This document shows positions 1 to 5,489 of a stretch of 7,911 bases of DNA, one piece after another. The notes under the pieces were generated by a model. That model saw only the letters and a list, made by a program, of their open reading frames with translations. It was not told the DNA's origin and ran no database searches. The DNA comes from Clostridiaceae bacterium UBA4839 (GTDB taxonomy: Bacteria > Bacillota > Clostridia > Clostridiales > Caloramatoraceae): contig DHEX01000065.1 in assembly GCA_002400085.1 (NCBI GenBank), positions 1-7,911 on the forward strand. The letters run 5' to 3'. Numbering within the stretch: the stretch's first letter is position 1; every line of letters begins with the position of its first letter. A program made the position numbers and the translations under genes.

Positions 1-2
1 GA

Positions 3-266
3 AATTATGATTTTAATGTGGAAGATGTAAAAAATAAAATTGACTCAATATTAAAAAATACAAATATTAAAATTCCATTAAAAGTATCTCTTGTTCCTTA
101 TCAATGTAAAGATTTCCCTGAAGGAGAAATACAATATACAATGTTTAAGGAAGATAAAAATCAATATGAGTTGCACATTTTACTGTTTAATAATGAAATG
201 CCTATGGAAGAACAATTTAAAATTCAGTTTAATAAATATCTTAAAGAAGTAAAAAGATATAAGTAA
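3..266 (+). CDS. 3' end of an unidentified gene running off the left edge
   Basis: The reading frame is open from the first complete codon of the window to a TAA stop at 264-266, giving about 87 visible C-terminal residues. A GTG lies at 18, but no ribosome binding site precedes it and the frame stays open upstream, so the gene most likely begins outside the window. The visible protein is soluble-looking, rich in Lys, Asn and Ile, with no membrane segment and no motif I recognise; it ends in a basic tail (KEVKRYK). I cannot assign a family. No clear terminator follows in the roughly 160 bases before the next feature. The coding call rests on frame length and codon use typical of the window. 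Confidence 0.6.
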   Translation, partial: NYDFNVEDVKNKIDSILKNTNIKIPLKVSLVPYQCKDFPEGEIQYTMFKEDKNQYELHILLFNNEMPMEEQFKIQFNKYLKEVKRYK

Positions 267-432
267 AAGCCACGTAAATAAGGCATATTGATTTTATTAA
301 ATGATAGGATGCTTGTTTAAAGCCATATTAGCACTTCGAATTATTAAAATATGAGCAGAGTATTTTTTAAGCATTTAGTAAATCATATTCTTGTTTAGAT
401 AGAATTTATTTTTTATAGGGGAAAATAATGGA

Positions 433-561
433 ATGCAAAGAGAACATGGAATTTTATGTATTTTAATTTGTTTAATTATAACTATTAGTTTAGTAGGATG
501 TCCTGAGAAAATAGAACCTTTTGACCATTCGCCTGAAAGTGATATCAATAGGTGCATTTAG
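433..561 (+). CDS. Very short lipoprotein-like ORF, probably truncated or decayed
   Basis: This 42-residue frame has the layout of a lipoprotein signal peptide. Residues 1-6 hold an Arg, then comes a hydrophobic stretch at residues 7-21 and a lipobox L20-V21-G22-C23, followed by a short polar tail rich in Glu, Asp and Pro. If real, it would be exported and acylated on Cys23. The mature part is only about 20 residues, far shorter than ordinary lipoproteins, and the stop falls just before repeat-derived sequence, so a truncated gene is likely. A GGGG-type ribosome binding site at 418-421 is better spaced for an ATG at 428 in another frame, which stops after 12 codons; this also hints at a frameshift. 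It could be a chance ORF. Confidence 0.35.
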   Translation: MQREHGILCILICLIITISLVGCPEKIEPFDHSPESDINRCI

Positions 562-572
562 GTGCCTGCCTC

Positions 573-606
573 TTGACATTTGACATTTATTGATGCATTT
601 TAAAAT
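573..606 (+). promoter_or_regulatory. Possible promoter ahead of repeat copy 1
   Basis: Two TTGACA hexamers occur in tandem (573-578 and 580-585). A TAAAAT at 601-606 lies 15 bp after the second, shorter than the ideal 17. If active, it would give an RNA of about 60 nt ending at the terminator at 626-675, since no gene lies between. Weak evidence. Confidence 0.22.
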
Positions 607-680
607 GTAAATAAAGTTGTTGTAGAAAACCATAGGGAAAAGGTATAAGGAGTGCCTTGGAACTATGGTTTTTTTATTAG
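601..680 (+). repeat. Dispersed terminator-bearing repeat, copy 1
   Basis: This 80-bp segment matches 2140-2219 at about 76 of 80 positions by eye. A diverged relative sits at 4996-5075. It begins with the shared block TAAAATG(C/T)AAATAAAG and ends just after a T-run. It lies about 40 bp after the short lipoprotein-like ORF. No coding potential is seen in it. Confidence 0.8.
626..675 (+). terminator. Two-tier intrinsic terminator in repeat copy 1
   Basis: The outer stem AAAACCATAG (626-635) pairs with CTATGGTTTT (663-672). The inner stem AAGGTAT (640-646) pairs with GTGCCTT (652-658) around the loop AAGGA, and seven Ts end the element at 669-675. The T-run makes plus-strand termination most likely. 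Confidence 0.7.
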
Positions 681-941
681 AAGTTTGAGGGATAAGGAAT
701 AAGGGGAAGTAATGGGAGTACAGGGCTTAATTCAATTTTAAGGTTAAAGTAATGTGGATATTAAAGGAAGTTTGTGAAAGGACTTTATTTGCATTTCCAT
801 AGAGCATGCACTGTTTTTGCTGTAAGGAAAGTTCTATCAAAGTGAAAATAAGGTTGTATTATTTATATGAATATAGGAAACAGGTTGCGGAAAAGGTTAA
901 GAGACTATTTGGAGTAAGTAGTAAGATATACAATGAAGTAG
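681..941. other. Sparsely coding stretch between repeat copy 1 and the S51 gene
   Basis: The interval holds only very short frames. A GTG-start frame at 774-845 (23 codons) has a plausible AAAGGAAG site before it, and a longer frame at 806-967 is listed separately. I see no structured RNA, tRNA or strong inverted repeat. It may be decayed coding sequence. Confidence 0.4.
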
Positions 942-967
942 TTGATTTTACAAATTATGTTATGTAA
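806..967 (+). CDS. Doubtful 53-residue ORF
   Basis: The frame opens at ATG 806 and closes at TAA 965-967. The N-terminus is Cys-rich (HCFCC), and the C-terminal 30 residues (from RKQVAEKV onward) look like ordinary protein, with charged helices and no membrane segment. There is no convincing ribosome binding site before ATG 806. GTG 842 and TTG 854 are in-frame alternatives, also weakly supported. The proposed promoter of the next gene overlaps the last codons, which argues against a functional gene. It may be a remnant of a larger gene; no family recognised. Confidence 0.2.
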   Translation: MHCFCCKESSIKVKIRLYYLYEYRKQVAEKVKRLFGVSSKIYNEVVDFTNYVM

Positions 968-970
968 AAT
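942..970 (+). promoter_or_regulatory. Candidate sigma-A promoter for the S51/DUF1648 pair
   Basis: TTGATT (942-947) and TAAAAT (965-970) are separated by exactly 17 bp. This places a start site about 35 bp upstream of the ATG at 1011, leaving room for the GAAGGGAG ribosome binding site at 994-1001. Confidence 0.45.
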
Positions 971-1010
971 AAAGGTATACAATATGGGTTGGTGAAGGGA
1001 GAAATAAAAA

Positions 1011-1673
1011 ATGAAAGTATCCATTTTAACCAGTGGATTTCCTAATGGATTTACAAATGATTTTATTCAGTGTGTAAAGGAATATTATCATAATAATGGT
1101 TCATTTGCGCTTATTGCATCTGATTTTGCAGGACATTTAAAAACAGATAGGTATACAGATGTGTTTTTGAATATGTTTAAAGATAACGGTATTGTATTTG
1201 ACGAAGTACACATTATTGATGATAGAGTTACAAAAGAAAAAGCATTTCAATATATAGAGAAAGCAGATATCACTTGGATTTCAGGAGGAGATACACTTAA
1301 GCAGATTGCATATTTGAAAGAATATAACCTAATTCCAGTTTTACAGAGCAGAGAAGGAATTACTATTGGTATGAGTGTAGGTTCAATAAATATGGCTAAA
1401 AGAGTTGTATTAGCAAAGAACTTAGACGAGAATGTCCCAGAGTTATCAATTTATGATGGCATTGGACTTGTAGACATCAATATCGAGCCGCATTTGGATT
1501 CTGCAAGTGAAGAGCATATAAATGAGATTTATGAAGCATCACATTATACTACTATTTATGGAATTTATGATAACACATTTATTAAGATAGTGGATGATGC
1601 AATGGACATTTATGGCACTTATTTCAAATATGAAAACATTAGCAAAACCGAGGGTTACGTAAATGAAAATTAA
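1011..1673 (+). CDS. Peptidase S51 (dipeptidase E-like) family protein
   Basis: This 220-residue cytoplasmic protein resembles peptidase family S51, which includes PepE (alpha-aspartyl dipeptidase) and cyanophycinase and has a class I glutamine amidotransferase-like fold. The visible signature is a WISGGDT strand-turn at residues 89-95, then the nucleophile elbow G-M-S-V-G with Ser122 as the likely nucleophile. Next is the NIEPHLD block with His161 as the likely catalytic base, and a typical C-terminal strand pair (IYGIYDNTFIKI). The length is close to the usual 200-230. Start ATG 1011 is supported by GAAGGGAG at 994-1001, nine bases upstream. Its last 11 bases overlap the next gene, so the two are probably translated from one mRNA. 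The natural substrate cannot be deduced; many such clostridial proteins are labelled only 'type 1 glutamine amidotransferase-like'. There is no signal peptide. Confidence 0.87.
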   Translation: MKVSILTSGFPNGFTNDFIQCVKEYYHNNGSFALIASDFAGHLKTDRYTDVFLNMFKDNGIVFDEVHIIDDRVTKEKAFQYIEKADITWISGGDTLKQIAYLKEYNLIPVLQSREGITIGMSVGSINMAKRVVLAKNLDENVPELSIYDGIGLVDINIEPHLDSASEEHINEIYEASHYTTIYGIYDNTFIKIVDDAMDIYGTYFKYENISKTEGYVNEN

Positions 1674-2127
1674 AAAAAATAAATACGATATTATTATTAG
1701 TTTTTTAAGTTTATTATGCTTAGTTGGAACAGTTGTTTTTCTGATTATTTCGTGGAAAACAATTCCTGATGAAATACCCGGACATTATAGTGCTGCTGGT
1801 GAGGTTGATAAAGTAACAGATAAAAGTTCTTTAATTGTGCTTTTAATTGTTGGATGGATTATATTTATTGGATTATCCGTTGTAGAAAAATTTCCACAAA
1901 TATGGAATACAGGAGTACAAGTAACAGAGCAAAACAAAGAAAAGATATATAGAATTTTAAAAACTATGATAGGAACTATAAAACTGTTAGTAGTCTTAAT
2001 GTTTTCGTATTTGACGTTATACTCAACCACTGGAAAAAGTTTATCACTTTTATTCATGCCAGTCTTTTTAATTTTAATGTTTGGGTCGGTTGCATTTTTT
2101 ATCTTTCAACTAGTGAAAGATAAATAG
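1663..2127 (+). CDS. DUF1648 domain integral membrane protein
   Basis: This 154-residue protein has four predicted membrane segments, at about residues 10-30, 55-74, 103-121 and 127-150. Between the first two lies the DUF1648 signature: TIPDEIPGHYSAAGEVDK at residues 33-50, with the conserved IPxH and xxG(x)xDK pattern. DUF1648 modules are also found in the SdpI immunity family of Bacillus, but this protein is short and I see no specific link to SDP immunity. The start codon lies inside the end of the S51 gene, with GAGGG seven bases upstream, indicating translational coupling. A strong terminator-bearing repeat begins 12 bp after the stop, so it closes a two-gene unit. Function unknown; a membrane sensor or protective role is only a guess. 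Confidence 0.85.
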   Translation: MKIKKNKYDIIISFLSLLCLVGTVVFLIISWKTIPDEIPGHYSAAGEVDKVTDKSSLIVLLIVGWIIFIGLSVVEKFPQIWNTGVQVTEQNKEKIYRILKTMIGTIKLLVVLMFSYLTLYSTTGKSLSLLFMPVFLILMFGSVAFFIFQLVKDK

Positions 2128-2139
2128 ATAAATTCCAAT

Positions 2140-2219
2140 TAAAATGCAAATAAAGTTGTTGCAGAAAACCATAGGGAAAAGGTATAAGGAATGCCTTGTA
2201 ACTATGGTTTTTTTATTAG
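2140..2219 (+). repeat. Dispersed terminator-bearing repeat, copy 2
   Basis: This is the near-identical partner of 601-680 (about four substitutions). One substitution turns the final T·G pair of the inner stem into T-A, so pairing is kept. It begins 12 bp after the DUF1648 stop codon. Confidence 0.8.
2165..2214 (+). terminator. Two-tier intrinsic terminator after the DUF1648 gene
   Basis: AAAACCATAG (2165-2174) pairs with CTATGGTTTT (2202-2211). The inner stem AAGGTAT (2179-2185) pairs with ATGCCTT (2191-2197). Seven Ts follow at 2208-2214. It sits where an operon terminator is expected. Confidence 0.78.
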
Positions 2220-2286
2220 AGATTTGATTAGAACAGTGTAAAGAAGTAGATGCCTTTATAGGCTATATAGTGTAAAATTAAGGTAT

Positions 2287-2466
2287 ATGGGACGTATTAG
2301 TAGAATTTTGTTTGGTTTAAACAAGGTTTTAATTACATGCAATGATAATAATATAGGTTCTATTCGTGTTATTGAGAAAAATTCTGGATTATTGCAAGAC
2401 AAAATTATAAATGTGATTAACGGTGTTGAAAGAATAACTAGAAGATATTGGATTGAAATTAAATAA
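2287..2466 (+). pseudogene. C-terminal remnant of a GNAT-family N-acetyltransferase
   Basis: The 59-residue frame matches the end of a GNAT acetyltransferase. It contains NKVLITCNDNN (strand beta-6 region), IGSIRVIEKNSG (the conserved N-x-x-S/x-x-V-I-E-K-x-G helix) and RYWIEIK at the end. The acetyl-CoA pyrophosphate-binding loop (R/Q-x-x-G-x-G/A) and the whole N-terminal half are missing. Just upstream, another frame encodes a fragment resembling the IGYIV strand (about 2257-2271) that normally precedes the loop, suggesting an internal deletion and a frameshift. There is no good ribosome binding site at ATG 2287. It is probably an inactive relic of an ordinary acetyltransferase gene; the original substrate cannot be inferred. 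Confidence 0.68.
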
Positions 2467-2496
2467 ATAATCATAGTATTTAGGCAGGTGAAAAGC

Positions 2497-2967
2497 ATGA
2501 GAGAAGTAGAAAAGAAGTTGGAAGTTCTTTCTAAAGTTGCAAGAGAATTAAATGATAATAATATCACATGGGCAATAGGGGCTTCTCTTTTATTATATAT
2601 AAAGGGAATTTCAAGTGAATTTCATGATATAGATATTATGGTTGCGGAAAGTGATGTGCAAGCATTAAAGAATATATTATTGTCTTTAGGAGAACTCCAG
2701 CCTAAAAATCCAAATGCTCAATATAAAACTAAACAATTTCTTGAATTTAAAGTTGAGGGTGTAGATATTGATGTAATGGCAGGGTTTATAATAGTGAATA
2801 AGGGGAGAAATTTTTATTTTCCACTTAATAAAGATAATATTATGGACTACACAGAGATTAATGGTGTAAAAATTCCACTTCAATCTATAAAGGAATGGCG
2901 TAATTATTATGAACTAATGGGGAGAACTGAAAAAGTAAAAATGATTGATGATAAGTTTGCTGAGTAA
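2497..2967 (+). CDS. Single-domain nucleotidyltransferase-fold protein (MNT/AbiEii-like)
   Basis: This 156-residue cytoplasmic protein has the core motifs of the polymerase-beta nucleotidyltransferase superfamily. These are G28-A-S30 after a strand-helix start (WAIGAS), then H43-D44-I-D46 as the metal-binding D-x-D, and a third acidic strand V89-D90-I-D92. Such proteins transfer a nucleotide to a small molecule or protein; family members include aminoglycoside nucleotidyltransferases and antitoxins of the MNT and AbiEii groups. All three acidic positions are present, so catalysis is plausible. ATG 2497 is chosen over GTG 2488 because AGGTGA at 2487-2492 is a ribosome binding site correctly spaced only for the ATG. 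The gene stands alone: no HEPN or AbiEii-type toxin partner lies beside it, and the GNAT remnant is just upstream. Substrate unknown. Confidence 0.72.
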   Translation: MREVEKKLEVLSKVARELNDNNITWAIGASLLLYIKGISSEFHDIDIMVAESDVQALKNILLSLGELQPKNPNAQYKTKQFLEFKVEGVDIDVMAGFIIVNKGRNFYFPLNKDNIMDYTEINGVKIPLQSIKEWRNYYELMGRTEKVKMIDDKFAE

Positions 2968-3099
2968 CATAACCTTTAATCACATTATTTCATCGCAATA
3001 GAAAAATGTTTGAATCATTTAATTGCATTGAAGCATTTATTGATGCATTTTGGATTTAATAAAAATAACGTTGTATTGAGCATTTATTATTATTTTCTA
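2968..3099. other. Intergenic stretch with an 18-bp match to sequence before repeat copy 1
   Basis: CATTTATTGATGCATTTT occurs exactly at 3034-3051 and at 584-601, immediately before copy 1 of the terminator repeat. The terminator hairpin itself is absent here; downstream similarity fades within about 30 bases. No gene is seen. It may be an eroded relative of the same repeat family. Confidence 0.4.
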
Positions 3100-3128
3100 T
3101 TGACATATATAGATTGCCGATATATAAT
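3100..3128 (+). promoter_or_regulatory. Perfect consensus promoter of the padR-SEDS operon
   Basis: TTGACA (3100-3105) and TATAAT (3123-3128) match the sigma-A consensus at every position, with 17 bp between them. The start site should fall near 3135, about 30 bp before the padR ATG. So strong a core promoter implies that control is by repression. Confidence 0.85.
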
Positions 3129-3151
3129 TTATATGTAGATAGTCTATATAT
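3105..3151 (+). promoter_or_regulatory. Inverted repeat around the promoter, probable PadR operator
   Basis: ATATATAGA (3105-3113) and its exact reverse complement TCTATATAT (3143-3151) flank the -10 box and start site, separated by 29 bp. A second imperfect dyad (about 3122-3134, ATATAATTTATAT) lies inside. PadR repressors usually control their own operons from such AT-rich dyads, so autoregulation is inferred. Confidence 0.5.
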
Positions 3152-3166
3152 AAAGGAGGGCTATAT

Positions 3167-3526
3167 ATGTCTATAGATAAGAGCCTGTTGGCAGGCAGTA
3201 CAACAACTCTGATTCTGAAACTGCTTGAAGAAAAAGATATGTACGGGTATCAAATGATTGAAACACTAGCACAAAAATCGGATGATACTTTCAACTTGAA
3301 AGCAGGTACACTTTATCCTATTTTACACAATCTTGAAAATAACGGAGCTGTTGAGTCTTACGAAGAGGAAGCAGATAACGGGCGAATAAGAAAGTATTAT
3401 CATCTTACTTCTAAGGGTAAAAAGCTTTTACAAGAAAAACATCAAGAATGGATTACATACTCTTCTGCGGTCAACAGAATTTTGAACGGAGGGGGTAAAT
3501 TATGCAGCAACCATTTGATGAAATAA
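3167..3526 (+). CDS. PadR-family transcriptional repressor
   Basis: This 119-residue winged-helix regulator carries the PadR hallmarks in order. Residues 26-30 are YGYQM (end of helix 1, start of helix 2), residues 47-53 are GTLYPIL (recognition helix) followed by NLENNG, and residues 71-84 form the wing (NGRIRKYYHLTSKG). The size is that of the short PadR subfamily 2, with a brief C-terminal dimerisation helix. AAAGGAGGG at 3152-3160 is a strong ribosome binding site for ATG 3167. It overlaps the next gene by 25 bp. PadR regulators of this kind are commonly paired with a membrane protein bearing a HAAS (HTH-associated alpha-helical signalling) domain, as here, and are thought to communicate with it. 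It probably represses its own promoter. Base composition is somewhat less AT-biased than neighbouring genes, compatible with separate acquisition. Confidence 0.92.
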   Translation: MSIDKSLLAGSTTTLILKLLEEKDMYGYQMIETLAQKSDDTFNLKAGTLYPILHNLENNGAVESYEEEADNGRIRKYYHLTSKGKKLLQEKHQEWITYSSAVNRILNGGGKLCSNHLMK

Positions 3527-4893
3527 AACAATATTCCAAGACTGTATGCGAACAAATACGTTGGAAAAAGGCTCATAATATTATTGCAGAGGAAATTGAA
3601 AATCATCTTTGCGACCAAAGAGATGCCTATATTTCTCAGGGCGAAGATGAAAAATCAGCAACACAAAAAGCAATATTACAGATGGGTGATGCCGTTTCCA
3701 TCGGTATGGAGTTGGATAAAATTCATAAGCCAAAACCTCAGTGGGCAATGATTACTTTGACTGCTATGTTAATGTTGATAGGTATGCTTTCGAATTATTT
3801 TATTGATTCTTCTGAATATTCCTTGGCCAGGTTCAGCCTTGCTCCCTATATTATTGCTTTGACGGTGTTTTTAATATGCTATCTACTTGACTTCTCCATT
3901 TTAGGCAAGTATGCAAAACATTGCTACTTTATTACCTTAGTAATTTCATTTATAGGGCTTTTGTTTAGCAACCCAATAAATGGAGGAGCTTGGTTTTTAG
4001 TAGGCAGATCATCTGTAAGTTTATCCTACCTTTCCTTAATATTTCCGCTTGCATATTCATTGCTTATTTATGCTTTGCGACACAGGAGATATAAAGGTAT
4101 TATTTTATGTGGTATAGGTTATATTCCATTTGCAATTATCTTATTGCTTGTACCATCATTTACTGGTTTTGCTTTATTTACAATATCAGCACTTGTTGTC
4201 CTTTGTATGTCTATTGTAAAGGGATGGTTTGGAATCGATAAAAAGCGTGGTTTGTTATTAGTGTTTATACCTGCATTTATTGCGGTTATTGCTGCCATTA
4301 TCTATATTATACAAAGCCCCCATTCTTTAAACAGACTTAGTGCTGCAGTTAGCCCATATTCCGACCGCAATGGTTCTGGTTATATTTACTGTCTTGTGAG
4401 GGATTTATTAGCGAATTCTAAATTTGTGGGCAAGGGAACTGCACCTGCTCAATTTGGCAGTAATGTTCCCATAATACCTGCTTCAGGCACAGATTATATT
4501 CTTACTGCATTGACGTACAATTTTGGCTGGATTGCATTTATTGGAATATCAGTAGTTATTATAGCATTTTCTATTTTCGGGTTATATTATGTTACTAAGC
4601 AAAAAAGTGTTTTGGGGACTATAGTATCGTCATCAATAATGCTTACTTTTGTTTTGCAAGCAGTCATTTATATTATTAGTAACCTTGGGTATGGAATATT
4701 GTCAGCATTATCATTGCCACTGATTTCTTATGGGAAAGCGGCACTAATAATAAATTCTGCTTTAATAGGATTTATGCTTTCGGTTTTCAGAACAGGTGAT
4801 ATTTTAAAAGATAGTATAAAGTCTCCCATAAAAGTCAATCCAATATTTTCATATGAAGATGGAAAATTGATAATCAATTTTAAAGGAAACTAA
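3502..4893 (+). CDS. HAAS-SEDS fusion: FtsW/RodA/SpoVE-family membrane protein
   Basis: The 463-residue protein starts with a soluble helical domain (residues about 1-75; EEIENHL, GEDEKSATQKAILQMGD) typical of HAAS/DUF1700-like permease prefix domains. About ten membrane segments follow from residue 83 to 427. The membrane part is of the SEDS family of peptidoglycan glycan-strand polymerases. It shows NGGAWFLVGRSSVSLSYL (160-177, equivalent to the NGAxRWI...FQPSE region), a large outer loop at 271-332 with VGKG (309-312), G-T-D-Y-I-L with Asp331 at the position of the essential SEDS aspartate, and SLPLISYGKAALI (404-416) near the end. A short soluble tail follows. GGAGGGGG at 3488-3495 precedes ATG 3502 inside the padR gene. 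SEDS enzymes normally work with a class B PBP, and none is encoded here. Whether it polymerises glycan is untested; FQPSE is degenerate (SVSLSYL). Confidence 0.88.
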   Translation: MQQPFDEIKQYSKTVCEQIRWKKAHNIIAEEIENHLCDQRDAYISQGEDEKSATQKAILQMGDAVSIGMELDKIHKPKPQWAMITLTAMLMLIGMLSNYFIDSSEYSLARFSLAPYIIALTVFLICYLLDFSILGKYAKHCYFITLVISFIGLLFSNPINGGAWFLVGRSSVSLSYLSLIFPLAYSLLIYALRHRRYKGIILCGIGYIPFAIILLLVPSFTGFALFTISALVVLCMSIVKGWFGIDKKRGLLLVFIPAFIAVIAAIIYIIQSPHSLNRLSAAVSPYSDRNGSGYIYCLVRDLLANSKFVGKGTAPAQFGSNVPIIPASGTDYILTALTYNFGWIAFIGISVVIIAFSIFGLYYVTKQKSVLGTIVSSSIMLTFVLQAVIYIISNLGYGILSALSLPLISYGKAALIINSALIGFMLSVFRTGDILKDSIKSPIKVNPIFSYEDGKLIINFKGN

Positions 4894-4995
4894 CTATTAT
4901 GAGCATAATGTATAACTAAGGCAATGCATATTATTTATAATAATTGCGTATTAAGAAAGGTTATATACATTTGCAGAGACGATTGTTTGGCAAAT

Positions 4996-5075
4996 TAAAA
5001 TGCAAATAAAGTACTGTTAGAAAACATGGTTTATTAGGGAAAAGGGAAACCCTGATGACCATGTTTTTTATTTGA
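4996..5075 (+). repeat. Dispersed terminator-bearing repeat, diverged copy 3
   Basis: It starts with TAAAATGCAAATAAAG, identical to copy 2. It then diverges in sequence while keeping the same plan: an AAAAC-start arm, an A- and G-rich centre, a complementary arm and a T-run. Confidence 0.6.
5021..5069 (+). terminator. Intrinsic terminator after the SEDS gene
   Basis: AAAACATGGT (5021-5030) pairs perfectly with ACCATGTTTT (5058-5067), and Ts run from 5064 to 5069. An inner AGGG (5036-5039) can pair with CCCT (5050-5053). It lies 127 bp after the SEDS stop. AAAA at the left arm gives a weaker U-run for the minus-strand xre transcript, so it may act in both directions. Confidence 0.75.
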
Positions 5076-5147
5076 TTCTTCATTAGAAAGGAAAGATGAG
5101 AGAATAAGTGTTAGATTTATAAGAATAGGCGTATATTGGGATAAAGG

Positions 5148-5393
5148 TTATTTATCAAGACCTAAAAGCCAATTGATATCTACATTTAATACTTGAGATA
5201 ATGCTACCAATTCAATATCAGTGATAATTCTTTTATGCTGCTCAAGTTTTGAAATACTTGCTCTATCTATATAGACTGCAAGTGTTTTAAGTTTTGCAGA
5301 TAGTTCTTGTTGTGTCATATTATTTTTTAGCCTTGCAATTTTAACTCTAGAGCCTACAATATTGCGTTCTTTGGAATCTAATATTAATTTCAT
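5148..5393 (-). CDS. XRE-family HTH regulator, copy A (distal)
   Basis: This is an 81-residue stand-alone Cro/C1-type DNA-binding protein. After a short leader (MKLILDSKERN), the five-helix HTH spans about residues 13-78. It includes VGSRVKIARLKNNMTQQELS (helices 1-2), ASISKLEQHKR (recognition helix and following turn), DIELVALSQVLNV and the closing NWLLG. It differs from copy B at six residues (9, 36, 57, 67, 72, 73), several of which invert or remove charge (E9K, K36E, Q67R, D72N), so the two may have begun to diverge in dimerisation or binding. The ribosome binding site is the minus-strand GAGGTG at 5400-5405. Of its two upstream dyads, the one near the gene is eroded. No effector domain is present. 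It probably represses its own unit and perhaps the divergent GGDEF gene. Confidence 0.88.
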   Translation of the reverse strand: MKLILDSKERNIVGSRVKIARLKNNMTQQELSAKLKTLAVYIDRASISKLEQHKRIITDIELVALSQVLNVDINWLLGLDK

Positions 5394-5407
5394 AATATAT
5401 CACCTCT

Positions 5408-5424
5408 TGTCCTCTATCAGAGCA
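5408..5424 (-). promoter_or_regulatory. Eroded operator dyad near xre copy A
   Basis: The plus strand reads TGTCC-N7-GAGCA. The equivalent site of copy B is an intact TGTTC-N7-GAACA. Both arms carry a non-compensatory change, so binding is probably weakened, which could free copy A from repression. Confidence 0.4.
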
Positions 5425-5455
5425 TTTGTATTTTATCCGAAGTTGTTCAATAATA

Positions 5456-5472
5456 TGTTCTAATAAGGAACA
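5456..5472. promoter_or_regulatory. Operator dyad between the two xre genes
   Basis: TGTTCTAATAAGGAACA is a perfect TGTTC-N7-GAACA dyad, matching 5799-5815 at all but one base (in the spacer). It is a likely binding site for the XRE proteins. Confidence 0.55.
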
Positions 5473-5489
5473 AATAGAAAATTTGCGGG

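Larger units (their letters stand above)
4894..5147. other. Intergenic region between convergent SEDS and xre genes
   Basis: This stretch holds repeat copy 3 with its terminator (4996-5075). It also holds an imperfect AT-rich hairpin around 4923-4953 (AATGCATATTATT against AATAATTGCGTATT) of uncertain meaning. No gene is visible. Confidence 0.5.

Noticed and set aside
375..557. 60-codon minus-strand frame
   Set aside because: It is antisense to the lipoprotein-like frame, has no ribosome binding site, and its translation has no recognisable pattern.
558..571. GGTGCCTGCC at 560 as another GTGCCAGGCAC palindrome
   Set aside because: Only a few core bases match and no pairing arm is present.
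1785..2057. 90-codon minus-strand frame
   Set aside because: It lies entirely inside the well-supported DUF1648 gene on the opposite strand.
2488..2496. GTG 2488 as start of the nucleotidyltransferase
   Set aside because: The GTG is itself part of the AGGTGA ribosome binding site that serves ATG 2497.
2256..2567. 103-codon minus-strand frame
   Set aside because: It is antisense to the GNAT remnant and the start of the nucleotidyltransferase gene; the plus-strand frames carry the family signatures.
2686..2883. 65-codon minus-strand frame
   Set aside because: It is a shadow within the nucleotidyltransferase gene.
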